A stretch of DNA of 64,000 nucleotides from the NCBI GenBank assembly GCA_964019335.1, contig OZ025658.1:558001-622000 (forward strand), written 5' to 3'. This DNA comes from Diplonema japonicum (taxonomy: Eukaryota > Euglenozoa > Diplonemea > Diplonemida > Diplonemidae). The notes below the pieces were generated by a model. The model searched no databases. It worked only from the letters and a program-made list of their open reading frames with translations, and was not told where the DNA came from. Both the position numbers and the translations under genes were made by a program. Positions 49,825 through 60,500 of this stretch are shown in pieces; the stretch's first letter is position 1; the number at the start of each line of letters is the position of its first letter.

Positions 49825-50070
49825 AAGAAGAAAAGAAAAAAAAAACCCCCACCCGACTGATGCCGCCTGTTGCTCCACGGTTGCCTGCAGCCTCGAGCGG
49901 CCTTGTCTGTCTTGCCGCAGGGCGGGCCGGCTCGCCACTTTCCGCCTGATCTCTGGCAATGCGCTTTGTCAGAACCGCTTTCAGAATGACCAACTTCCCC
50001 TGCTTTGCTATTATTTCTTGTCTAAACTAGAGAAACGAACGAACAAACGAAGAAGAAAGAAGAAGAAAAA

Positions 50071-50718
50071 ATGGATAAAGAAAACCCTCTGATCCCCCTC
50101 AATGTTGTGGTGGCATGGGTCAAGGCCGAGATGAGCAGTTGGGTGCGGGATATGAAAGCGTTTCATTTGGCCCTCTTAGACGATTCCGAAGGCGCGGCAG
50201 AGGAATGCAAGAAGGTCCTGGTAGAGGAGAGGGAGAGGGGGAACCCGTACGAAGGCTCGTGCTTGAGGGAGGTGGTGAGGGAAGCAGAACGGCACCGTCA
50301 GGAAGCCATGGATCTGATGGTGGAGTGCGCGGAGAGATACGTTTCCTTGAAAAGCAGGTTGAAACTGAGGAGCCAAGTACAGCAAAACCCAGCTCCCACT
50401 GTCACCGTGAGACACTTAGATCCTTCTCTTATCTCGAACCCGAGCCCTGCCAGCACTTACAGTGCAGTGCCCATCTCCATGCATGAGCTGTCCTCACATA
50501 ACCATTACCACCTCTCACCACCGTCTAGTCTGCGACATAGGCTACCACCTAAACCCACTGTGTCTTACGCTTTGCAGGAACCGATCTCACCGAATTCAAT
50601 GGGCAGCAATGACACACAGGAGCTTCTGCAGCAACCTTGGGTCGCACAAATGCTCAACCTCAACGACAACGGGACATCGCCTTCCAGCGGTGGTACCATG
50701 ACAAAGAGAGATGTTTAG
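50071..50718 (+). CDS. Hypothetical protein with helical N-terminus
   Basis: The 215-residue product is alpha-helical in its first half (about 8-100, with charged heptad-like segments such as EECKKVLVEERERGNPYEGS). The second half is Pro/Ser/His-rich and disordered. I do not recognise a family. Clean ATG after a GAA-rich leader and a stop just before homopolymers support coding. Confidence 0.65.
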   Translation: MDKENPLIPLNVVVAWVKAEMSSWVRDMKAFHLALLDDSEGAAEECKKVLVEERERGNPYEGSCLREVVREAERHRQEAMDLMVECAERYVSLKSRLKLRSQVQQNPAPTVTVRHLDPSLISNPSPASTYSAVPISMHELSSHNHYHLSPPSSLRHRLPPKPTVSYALQEPISPNSMGSNDTQELLQQPWVAQMLNLNDNGTSPSSGGTMTKRDV

Positions 50719-50816
50719 AAAAATATGTAGTTTTCCCTCTTTTTTTGTTTTTGTTTTGTTATGTGATGGTGTATCCTACATAGTGAGAGAAGAAGAGAAA
50801 AAAAAGAAAATACGGA

Positions 50817-51191
50817 ATGCCAGCGGTGCCTGTGCAGGTTGCCCATGCAACCCCGGTGGATGCGGACAAGCTGTGGAGGGTTAGAGTGGCGAACGAGCTG
50901 CATGCCGCGAAGAATTGGACGGACACCTACGGCTACATGGTGGGCAACGCCAAGCTGTTGAACAAGTCCTCCACCTTCGACAACGTCGAGGAAGGGGACG
51001 TCGAGGAAGGGGTGGACGCCCCCAGCTTCGACCCCACGAAAACCGACAAATCGAATTCCAAGAATAGCGACAACATCAACAACAACAACAACACCGCACG
51101 CAGCAAACAGGTGGACCCCTTCGCACGCAGCCTCGACAGCATGGTGATGGGCCCTTCTGCCCATGCAAGAAAAACCACGAAATGGAGCTGA
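50817..51191 (+). CDS. CIMIP1: Ciliary microtubule inner protein 1-like (C20orf85 family)
   Basis: The 124-residue product contains DKLWRVRVANELHAAKNWTDTYGYM (residues 17-41 approx.), which matches the conserved W..R...E..A...W....G[FY] motif at the start of C20orf85/CIMIP1, a protein inside axonemal doublet microtubules. The rest is short and low in complexity, with an Asn run from AAC codons and a C-terminal basic tail. The family is about 137 residues in animals, so the size fits. The call rests on one motif. Confidence 0.6.
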   Translation: MPAVPVQVAHATPVDADKLWRVRVANELHAAKNWTDTYGYMVGNAKLLNKSSTFDNVEEGDVEEGVDAPSFDPTKTDKSNSKNSDNINNNNNTARSKQVDPFARSLDSMVMGPSAHARKTTKWS

Positions 51192-51385
51192 ATGAAAAAA
51201 TGGGGGGGAAAAAAAGATATCTCTCGTTTATGTTTACACACAAACTCTTCTTTTTGTTTCTCTCTTTTCTTTTCTTCTTTTCTCGGAATACAAAAACAAA
51301 ACAAAGAAAAATACCACAGGGAAAAAAGGTGGGGAAACCCGCACCTATTTTCAATATAAAAAAAAATCTTTTATATACATAAACC

Positions 51386-54142
51386 ATGTCAACACACAGT
51401 GATAGCGATGTGTCGAGTGAGAGCGGCTCTGAGTCAACTGCGTCGGGGGCGCAGTCTGCGAGAAAAAACGGGAGAAGTCAAAAAATAGAGCGGTACGGGC
51501 GGGTGGTGGACGTGAGGGAAGGCGGCTCCCGGGTGACGATCCGCCAGTTTTTGGAGCTGCGGGAAGACGAGAAGAAAGAGAAGCTCAAAAAAATTGTGAA
51601 GCGCGAGGGCACCAAAAAGGTGTTCGAGGTGACTACTGAGGTCCTCGGAATCGTCACGGACCACGACGAGACCCCAGAGCACCGAAAATTCGTGAAGACG
51701 GTCGTACGCAGATCAATGAAACAATTTGAAAGACTGTCGATGAAAATATCCAGGGAATTTCCAGCGGTACCAGTCCCGGCCCTACAACGAGCCCGACGGA
51801 ACATAAAAACCTTGCCGAACAATCGACAAAATCTGCCTCCGTTGGTGTCATTTCTCCACATACTACTCACGCATCCAACAACATGTAAGTCCGAGATCTT
51901 ATGGGACTTCTTAACACTGCCTTCTCATGTCTTGTCGATGCTGCTTAAGGTTCCCAAGAACATCCCATCGATCCGAGGCCTTCCCAAAGCTGCGGATGCT
52001 CATTTGTCTGATTTAAAAAGGGCGGGATCATCGGCGAAAAGAATGCTTTCTTCCTCATTACGATCACTGGGAGTTTCTTTGAAGCAGCCTGACATCCCTC
52101 GCGATGAGCAGATTCGACAGGCCGAGGTCGCGCAAGCACTGCATAACCAAAAAAAGCAAATCAACGATCAAGTGGTCAACAGCACCGCAACATCGAAATC
52201 CGCGTGTGTTCAAGGCAAGATGTTGCGAAAAACAATCGAATCAAGTGCTTCGTTACGAGATTCAAGACGGAACGTCGCATGGGCCTTGCACGGCTGCGCG
52301 GGAGGCATCACGGACCTCTGCTACAAAGCATCCTCTGTGTACTATGAGAAATTCATATCATCAGACCCATCACCTTCGAAAACCCCACCTCCAACCGACA
52401 ACCTCGAGAAAAGATCACTCTGCGTTCACGCAGAGGGCTACGCCGGCTCCACAAAACCAGACTGGCTGCACACAACCTACCCATATAACACCACATTAGA
52501 AGACCGGTGGCTGTACACTGTGATAACACCAGCACCGGTACACCGTATCAGGAAGCTACCTTCCCGTGTGTCTGACATAGTAGCAGAGGTTACACCAGGG
52601 ACTGTATTACTGTTGGACATGACACAGTCCCTGCAAAACGGGGAGGAGTGGGGATACACGACAGCATCGGGAGGATGGACATTACTCAACGACCCCGGCA
52701 TGGAACACGTAACACCGTCGTCGGCGTTGGACAACATTCAAACCCCAACTTCGCCTCCCGAATATATAACCGGTGACGTCATCCACGTGCAAGGGCCTTC
52801 CGGGAAACGTAAGGATAGTATAGTGCTGGACGTTGCAGCAGGGATGTTACACATTGCTTACTTGGGTTGCGACCCTAAAGACAACGAGTGGATCCCATGC
52901 CATTCGGAACGCCTCTCCCCCTGCCCCAAACCAGGGAAGCCCTACGCGTTGTTGAACCCGTCGAAGCTCACTTCTGGTTGTTACCATTCCGTAGCACATC
53001 TGTACCATAATACATGTCATGACGATCTTTACGAATTAACGCTCGCTGGGCAGCTTGCGTCCGGATTGGTGGACGCAGCGGCAAGGCTTGCAACGGTTAA
53101 CGGGAAAAACCTGCAAACCGCTGAAAAAACCGAAAAAGATTTCGTTGTGAACACCGAGGCGAGCGTTGGGAAGGATCCATCGCAAGACCTGGCGGGTCTC
53201 GTGCGCGACTCGCAAGAAGCGACACACGCTGTATGGAGCGAACACGAAGCTACCCGGACCGCAGTCCGAAACACGCTAGGAAAGTACGCAAAACGTCATG
53301 TTGCCCTGCAACATGAAAAAGCGGTGAGAGAAGCGGAACTATGGGGCGGGCTGCTCGCACAGCTCGACGGTGGTACCTCTGACGACCTCACGGGTTCCTT
53401 CAACGATGTCCTGAAGTCCGCCACCCCAAAACCCATCACCGAGGACGACGTGCTCGGAAGACCTGAAATGGCGGAAATAGCAGACCTCATCACCCCCCTC
53501 ACCGCACAGTGCCAAGCATTTGCCGCCTTCACCAACCCATCTCACGACGACGGACTCGACATCTTCGGTGATGCCATCCCAGAGGAACAACGCACCCCCG
53601 CTGTAAATACCAAACCGGTGGTGATGGTACCACCCATCCCTACCCTAACTCCTTCAAAAGATTTGTTTAGGGAGATCGGACCGTTGTCTGCGGTTTCACA
53701 GGGTGAGTCTGAAGTGTCATCTCACGACCCGTCTTTACGTGATGCGGAATACAATGAGGAACAAGATCGGAAAGATATTACAGAGGGCGAGGAGGAGGGC
53801 GTGAAACAGTTGAAAAAAGCGCACGAGGTTGTTGAAAAAGCCAGGCGGCGAAAAGACAAGGAACACCGTCTGCGAAAGGAACAGGAGGCTCGTGAGGTCG
53901 AAGCACGTGAGAAGCGGAGAAAACAACGTGACGAGCTTCAGGAGAGAGCCGCGCAGAAAGACGAGGACGAGACACCACTTCCTACACCTACACCTAAGCA
54001 GACTTCTAAAGACATGTTCCAACTTCACTTAAACAAAATGAAGCCTTTAGAAGTTGACGAGACGCTGGTGGAGGCGGAACGGAAGAAACTATCGGCAAGA
54101 GGTAGTGTCAAGCTGGCGGGTGCTGCATGGGATGACTTGTGA
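51386..54142 (+). CDS. PX-domain protein (sorting nexin-like) with Tudor/SH3-like module
   Basis: The 918-residue product has an acidic/serine N-terminus, then a PX-type domain (about 75-180) recognised from VVRRSMKQFERLSMKISREFP followed by NLPPLVSFLHILLTHPTTCKSEILWDFLT, the characteristic PX ending. A helical region (about 215-310) could be BAR-like. A small beta module (about 455-510: GDVIHVQGPSGKRKDSIVLDV...NEWIPCHSERL) looks Tudor/SH3-like. The C-terminus has a long charged coiled coil (about 790-875). PX domains bind phosphoinositides on endosomes. The combination is unusual, and I infer a membrane-trafficking adaptor. Confidence 0.65.
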   Translation: MSTHSDSDVSSESGSESTASGAQSARKNGRSQKIERYGRVVDVREGGSRVTIRQFLELREDEKKEKLKKIVKREGTKKVFEVTTEVLGIVTDHDETPEHRKFVKTVVRRSMKQFERLSMKISREFPAVPVPALQRARRNIKTLPNNRQNLPPLVSFLHILLTHPTTCKSEILWDFLTLPSHVLSMLLKVPKNIPSIRGLPKAADAHLSDLKRAGSSAKRMLSSSLRSLGVSLKQPDIPRDEQIRQAEVAQALHNQKKQINDQVVNSTATSKSACVQGKMLRKTIESSASLRDSRRNVAWALHGCAGGITDLCYKASSVYYEKFISSDPSPSKTPPPTDNLEKRSLCVHAEGYAGSTKPDWLHTTYPYNTTLEDRWLYTVITPAPVHRIRKLPSRVSDIVAEVTPGTVLLLDMTQSLQNGEEWGYTTASGGWTLLNDPGMEHVTPSSALDNIQTPTSPPEYITGDVIHVQGPSGKRKDSIVLDVAAGMLHIAYLGCDPKDNEWIPCHSERLSPCPKPGKPYALLNPSKLTSGCYHSVAHLYHNTCHDDLYELTLAGQLASGLVDAAARLATVNGKNLQTAEKTEKDFVVNTEASVGKDPSQDLAGLVRDSQEATHAVWSEHEATRTAVRNTLGKYAKRHVALQHEKAVREAELWGGLLAQLDGGTSDDLTGSFNDVLKSATPKPITEDDVLGRPEMAEIADLITPLTAQCQAFAAFTNPSHDDGLDIFGDAIPEEQRTPAVNTKPVVMVPPIPTLTPSKDLFREIGPLSAVSQGESEVSSHDPSLRDAEYNEEQDRKDITEGEEEGVKQLKKAHEVVEKARRRKDKEHRLRKEQEAREVEAREKRRKQRDELQERAAQKDEDETPLPTPTPKQTSKDMFQLHLNKMKPLEVDETLVEAERKKLSARGSVKLAGAAWDDL

Positions 54143-55434
54143 GTGGAAAGAGTAAAAAAAAAAAAAAAAGTGCGAGTTTTTCGTCCTTTGATCCCTTCCC
54201 CCTCTCCCCGTTTGCTTCGTAATTTGCTTTGGGATCATTTTCTCTTCCCCTTCCTCGCCCTTCTTGATCAGTTCTCTTTATAGGAAGAACGCACATACCA
54301 ATGGAGAAAGGAGGGGGGAGGGGGTGTTTTTTTATGGATGAACCGTGTGCGCAAGTTTTTTTTTTTGATTAATCCCTAACGGTCTGGTCCTTTAGGGTTA
54401 ATAAGGAAACAAAAGAAGAAGAAAAAAAATCTCAATCTTTTTTTTTTTATTCATCTTTCCTCGTTCCTTTCCCGGTTTTGCTCATGTTTTCTTTTTCCCT
54501 TTTTTTTTTTTTTTTTTTTTTTTTGCTGGAGTGGGTCCTTGACTTGTTTTGAATTCTTTTAGGAAAAACAAAAAGTTGTGGTCCCGACATGCCCTCCCCT
54601 TCCGCGTCAAATTGAGAGGGAACTGTTCACTTTTTTTGTCCCTAACAGATACCATTGGTAGCAAGCGAGTATCCTTTTTGCCTGAATAAAAAAAAAAATT
54701 TTTTTTTTTCCGACGGCAAATTGGCGGGAAAGGAACCCTTGCCCTCTCCTTAACATAATTTTCAATTTCCTTCTTTATTTTATTTTATTTTTTTTTATAT
54801 CTCTATGTACCCGAGCGTACCAAAAGGACAATGGAAAGCAAGAGTGCCTCGTGTGTGTGTTTATTTCCCCCCTCCACCCCCTTTTTTTTTCCTCGGGGAA
54901 AAATCTGACATATTTCGCAACTAAGCCCCCACCCCCACCCCCGATCGTCTTCTTCATATCCTCATTTTTTTTTCCTCCCCCTGTATTATCATAGGTCCCG
55001 CGGTATATTTTCGATAAGATTTCGCATAAATCTTTCAGTTTTCGAAGGGGGGCAAAACGGTCTCCGAGAATAGTATATTGTTAGTACATATCGACTATTC
55101 TTTCATGTAGCTGTGCATGATTTATGGTTTTATGATTTCTTTGAGAAGAAGAAGGAGGGGGGAAAAAAAGAAGAAAAAAAAAAGCTCCAAAAGAATGGTT
55201 TTTTTTTTTTTGTTTTTGAGGAAAAAGAAACATCTGATGCTCCTGTTAGTTACTTTTTTTTTTTCCTCCGCAAAAAAAAAAAAAAAAAAAAAAAAAAGAT
55301 TATAACACTGACTGTTCACTGATCTGACCAAACAATTTTTCGCAAAGTCGAGAACCTGCACACTTCGTTTCGTCGGTCCAGTTCGTCGGGGAAAAAAAAA
55401 AAGGGAAAAAAAAAACAGGAAGGGTGAGGGCCCT
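54143..55434. other. Gene-free interval, homopolymer-rich
   Basis: About 1.3 kb with T, A and C runs and a few mixed stretches (for example 54985-55110). I see no coding frame or RNA gene. Reverse-strand frames here are low-complexity. Confidence 0.6.
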
Positions 55435-57324
55435 ATGAAAAAACAAATCAAATACCTTGCCCTGATCGTGATCGGGTACCTAATATGCCGGTTAGTAGAC
55501 ACACTGGCGCCTCAGAACGTGGCCCCGATAATAATTGAAAGAAAAGGCAGGCCTGCGAGAAAATCACCCCCGGTGCTCGGCACAAACGCAAACCCTCCCC
55601 CCCCACCACACTCTCCTCTTCCTCCTCCTCCTCTCCCAACAGCAACAAAAACACCCAATCCAACTCCCGACGGAGAATGGCTGGTAAACAGCAACAAAAT
55701 GGGCCATTGGGTATGGGACCCAAACGGAGCTCATATTCACGACATCCTAATAGTAATGAGTACTGGTGGGTGGGACCCGACAATAGACCTTGTAAAGGCA
55801 GGGTTTCGAGTATGGCGTAGGTCCACAGCATGTGAAAGTGCATCATGCACAACGTACGCAGCAGAGCTTCGAAAACAAAACACATGGGAGAAGAAGAACC
55901 TGCGAGACGCATGGGACTTCATCGGGTACCTTTCCGACAGCGAACCAACCCGACCTGAAGCAGGTGTTACTGTGTTTCTAACTGCAGGTGGTTTGCCAGA
56001 GAACGACCAGCTTGTTAAGAAGATACTCACACTAGCAGAATGCACTAAACGGACAAACAGATACACCCCCTTCGACCCCTCTTCCGAAACTACAACGTTC
56101 GAAAACTCCGGGAAGCACATCGCGTACTGGAACGAGAACTTCTCAAAAGATTTCAATCTACGGGTGAGCGGGAAATCGCTGACGTCGTGGGAGGGTCTTC
56201 GTTTCGCCCTCCCATCCAGGCTCGTCAAGAAACACCCCGCAGCGGTTTTCGAGAAATTCTCCGAACACGTCCCTTCGGAACGGGGTGGGGAAGGCGTTGT
56301 TTTTGGATTTTTCGAGTCCATCTTTCACGTAATATACGGTGAACTGCCCGATACACCGCACCCTTACGCTGGATGCCGCAATATTGATATTTCCACTGTT
56401 TCTACACAACAACCCTCATCGGCGCAACCGTTTTCTTCCAACGCAGTGATGTCGCACAATGCCAGAGGAAGCTGGGTTTGGGATCCAAAGGGTGCATATG
56501 TCGATAAAATACTAGTAGTGATAGGAGGGACCACCATCGACCCGACACCGGAGCTTGTAAGACGAGGTTTTAAAGTGTGGCGTGGCCGGGAAAACTGCAA
56601 GCAAACCTACAGAAAAATCATCCCGAAACAGAAGCTAACCCGGTTCGTGCAGGACGTCTGCACGGAGTCGTTCGGATACCTGCAGTACCTTTCTGACGTG
56701 GATGTGAAGAAACCTAATGCGGAGTATGTGGTGTTTATTCATGGGCATCACGAGTCATGGCATCAACCGGGGGATCTTTCAAAACTTATTTTAAACGCGG
56801 TCGACTGCACGGAGATCACACAACGCTACACACCGCTCTCAATGTACGATATGAACAAGTACTGGCACAACGACTGGGAGTGGGACAACCGTCCACAGAA
56901 ATGGATTGCTTTTTGGAACAAGCACTTTGCGCGGTTCAAGAAAATCACTTCTGAGCGGTTGTCCGGCTGGGCCTGTGCGACGTTCGTCGTTCCGCGTCGT
57001 GTCGTTGCTGCGAACTCACACGCTTTTTACCAAACCCTTCTCGATAAGAAGCTTGATGTCGGTGTCAACGACCCCACCGCTATCGACGGGTTCTTCTTCG
57101 AGTACACCTTCCACTTCATATTCAACGAGCCGCAGATGCTAGACACCTCAAAAGGGATCCCACAATGCCCTGACTTCACCTATGCTGAAAACGACCCGAA
57201 ATTCGTGAGGCAGCGCAAGGCGAGGTTCGAGAAGCTCGAGAAAATACACGATGAGCGGAAAGTCAAGGAAAATCGACAGACAAAAACATACCTTCCTTTA
57301 GTCGTAAACGAAAAAGGAAGCTGA
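55435..57324 (+). CDS. Type II membrane protein with two DUF3431-like domains
   Basis: The 629-residue product has an N-terminal anchor (about 5-24), a proline-rich stalk (52-80), and two tandem copies (about 85-345 and 370-600) sharing GHWVWDP/GSWVWDP, GFRVWR/GFKVWR, GYLSDSE/QYLSDVD, a strand then HG, W.G..FA[LV]P.R and a closing F.F...FH.I[FY].E. The second copy has YVVFIHGHHESWHQPGD, close to the DUF3431 pattern. DUF3431 proteins are Golgi/secretory proteins that resemble glycosyltransferases, but no activity is established. The copies are diverged, so the duplication is old. Confidence 0.72.
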   Translation: MKKQIKYLALIVIGYLICRLVDTLAPQNVAPIIIERKGRPARKSPPVLGTNANPPPPPHSPLPPPPLPTATKTPNPTPDGEWLVNSNKMGHWVWDPNGAHIHDILIVMSTGGWDPTIDLVKAGFRVWRRSTACESASCTTYAAELRKQNTWEKKNLRDAWDFIGYLSDSEPTRPEAGVTVFLTAGGLPENDQLVKKILTLAECTKRTNRYTPFDPSSETTTFENSGKHIAYWNENFSKDFNLRVSGKSLTSWEGLRFALPSRLVKKHPAAVFEKFSEHVPSERGGEGVVFGFFESIFHVIYGELPDTPHPYAGCRNIDISTVSTQQPSSAQPFSSNAVMSHNARGSWVWDPKGAYVDKILVVIGGTTIDPTPELVRRGFKVWRGRENCKQTYRKIIPKQKLTRFVQDVCTESFGYLQYLSDVDVKKPNAEYVVFIHGHHESWHQPGDLSKLILNAVDCTEITQRYTPLSMYDMNKYWHNDWEWDNRPQKWIAFWNKHFARFKKITSERLSGWACATFVVPRRVVAANSHAFYQTLLDKKLDVGVNDPTAIDGFFFEYTFHFIFNEPQMLDTSKGIPQCPDFTYAENDPKFVRQRKARFEKLEKIHDERKVKENRQTKTYLPLVVNEKGS

Positions 57325-57577
57325 GGGTGGGGGAGGAGGATAGGCGTTTTTTTTTTTTCCCCGGTTTTTTATTTTTATTTTAAGACAATGCATTGTTTCC
57401 CCCATTTTCCCTCACCCCTCCCCCCTCTCCGTATTTTTTATTTCCCCCAGATTACCTAATCTAAACGGAAGAGGGACTGCCACCCACCATCCTTTTTTTT
57501 TTATATTCTGTCTGCTGGGGCGCTGCTTTACGGGGCAAAATTGCAAACAGGCGGGGCAAAAGGAAGAGGTGCCCGCA

Positions 57578-60500
57578 ATGCACCTAACCGAGAATGAATC
57601 CTTCCTAACATGCACGCTAGGAGTCGACAAAGGCCTGTTCGATAAGCAGCTGGAGGTGGCAAAGAGAGCACTGCAGTTCAAGTGTTACGACATAAAAACA
57701 AAAGAAGGCGCTGTATGGAACGCGCAGAGCTTCGAAGGGGACAACAAGGCTTTCGAAGCAGCGAAGCGGTTGGGGATTGCGTTTTTAGAACAGCTTGGTA
57801 GGGCACGGGAAACCCGGGAAGAGGTGGTCGAAGGTGTGCCCGATGTCGTCTTACCGAAACGGCTGTCTGAACAAGACGTCGAAAAAATCATCACATTGGA
57901 CTCCTCGACCGTCGATCCTAGAATATTTGGTGAGGGCTCGTTTTCCATTTCAGTCGGGGAGCTGGCAAAGCTCGAGAGAACCACAAGGGTAGTAATGTGT
58001 CCTATGTTACCACCAAGGTTTTACAGAGAGCTGTGCAGAATGACTCATGATACTGCAAACTGCGAGTTCTTCAGCATTCTGCGATCTGTACCTCTGCACC
58101 GTCTCCCTGATCCTTCTGTTCGCGCAGTTGTTGCTGTCACGCAAGAGCAGCGCCGTCGTGACGCTGAACAAGACCTCAAAAAGTTGAGCACTACCGATCA
58201 CTGGGATTCCTATATAGCGGAGACAGCTATCCACTCTTCGACTCGATCTATTTCCTACCTCTCCTCCCCGCAGTCTGCTTCTGTTGCCGCTACTGTCGCC
58301 TCCTTCCTCCGTGCTGTTCTTGCCTCCCCGTCTTCTTATGGCTTCACCTCCCGGCGCCATGCGACCACCACTCTCTCTCTCTCCCTCACCGAGCTCTGCA
58401 CCAGCGTCTGTGTCTCCCAAGAAGGCTACTACTTTGTGGACGGGACGGGGTCAACAATGAACCAGCTCGCTCCCAAGACCCCCCACCCCATCGTTTTCCT
58501 CTCTTCCCCTGGATTGGACTTTTGCACCAACAGCACAACCCGGCTTGAAATGCCAAAGTACTTCGAAGAGATCGAAGGGGCTGGGGAGGAGTGTGACCTG
58601 AGCTGTCGGTGGAAAGGGTTCAAAGAAGGGGGCGAGGCAAGCTTGCAAAAGCGTGTGAAGAACCTGTACCGTGTGATCTTGAGCTCTGCCCGTTTGCAGG
58701 GTGTTCGAAACCCCTCCATGCTCCCGATGGGGCTGGGTGTGTTCCTCTACAACGTGAACAAGGCGGACCATGATGGGGTTCGAGAAGCATACTTCCGTTC
58801 CCAGTACGAACTCCTCACGGAAGAGGATTGGGGTTTCGAGACCTACTGGTTGAACCCTGCACAACATAGGGGATTCGCCGAGAAGATGCTTCGCGAAGGG
58901 ATCGAGAAGGGGGAATTCAAATTCCACTGCAACTTGGTACTGCACAATAGGGATGCGAAGTTTCTGGCTGTGGAACTCGCGAAAGAAGAGATGCGACCGG
59001 CTGTTCTGAACCCTTCCGATTGCATTGCAGTGATGCAAGGGCTCATCGGATACTACTGGGAGATCGGGAGAGGTGACAGGTACGTTGGAGAGGAGGACTT
59101 CGCGGCGACATCCACAGGGATCCTTGGGAGGTGTGGGATTACTGACGTCTACACAGATCTGAGCAGATTAATTCAGATAGAAGGAGATGTCGAGGTAAGT
59201 ACGTGGAAGCAGCATGAGCCGATGGAGTACAACGGCAACGTGTATAGCATCGCAGAGGTGAGTGGGTGGTCGGTGGAGAGCATGGACCTGATCGCGAGCA
59301 CAGCCGCGCGGTTCTCGAGAATGGACGTATTGACTGCGGAAGGGAAGAGGTACAACTCAGGGAGCTTTGATCCTACTAAGTACATCCCCCCTGACATGAG
59401 ACTTGCTTGTACCTTTCTGGACGCCCTGGGGAGGTCGGCGGAGCCGGAAGACAAGGAGTGCGTCGTAGAGGGTGCGCCCCACGTGGAACTACTTACGCAG
59501 CTTCCAGACCTCGATGACAACACAATCATCCATTTAGACCATGAAGCCGTTTCACGCTACTGCAAAAAGGTCAACTGCGACACACACGACCTCACCACCC
59601 GTGAGATCTGCGGCGACGACACATTCTCCATCACTATGGCAGAGGTCAAACGGCTTGAGGAGACGACACGCGTGGCGATCGCATCAGATCTCCCGACTCA
59701 GTTTTACTCGGAAGTCTGCAAGCTGTCCACAAAGAAAGAAAACATCGCGTTCTTCAGCTACCTCCGGTCTGTGTCGCTATCGAGCCTTTCATCTCAAGAA
59801 AGCTGGGACAAAGTCCTCACAGTGGAGTCGGCACGGAACAAAGACAGCGTGGCCGAGGTCGCAACTCTCGAGCCGCAACTCAAAGACATTCGTACAACCA
59901 ACAAGAGCGACGACGATGTCTTGTGGGACCTCTATGTCGCGGAGATCTCGGTGAAAAATTCCACCGCTCAGATTCTCTACTTTTCTGACAGGGCCCCACA
60001 CTCTCCTTTGCTTCAGACCGCTACCAAATGGGACCAACTGCTGAACTCCGTCATCGACCACCCACGCCGCTACGGTTTCTGTTCCCTCGCACACCTCTCT
60101 CAAACTCTCTCTCTCTCCCTCACCGAGCTCTGCACCAGCGTCTGTGTCTCCCAAGAAGGCTACTACTTTGTGGACGGGACGGGGTCAACAATGAACCAGC
60201 TCGCTCCCAAGACCCCCCACCCCATCGTTTTCCTCTCTTCCCCTGGATTGGACTTTTGCACCAACAGCACAACCCGGCTTGAAATGCCAAAGTACTTCGA
60301 AGAGATCGAAGGGGCTGGGGAGGAGTGTGACCTGAGCTGTCGGTGGAAAGGGTTCAAAGAAGGGGGCGAGGCAAGCTTGCAAAAGCGTGTGAAGAACCTG
60401 TACCGTGTGATCTTGAGCTCTGCCCGTTTGCAGGGTGTTCGAAACCCCTCCATGCTCCCGATGGGGCTGGGTGTGTTCCTCTACAACGTGAACAAGGCGG

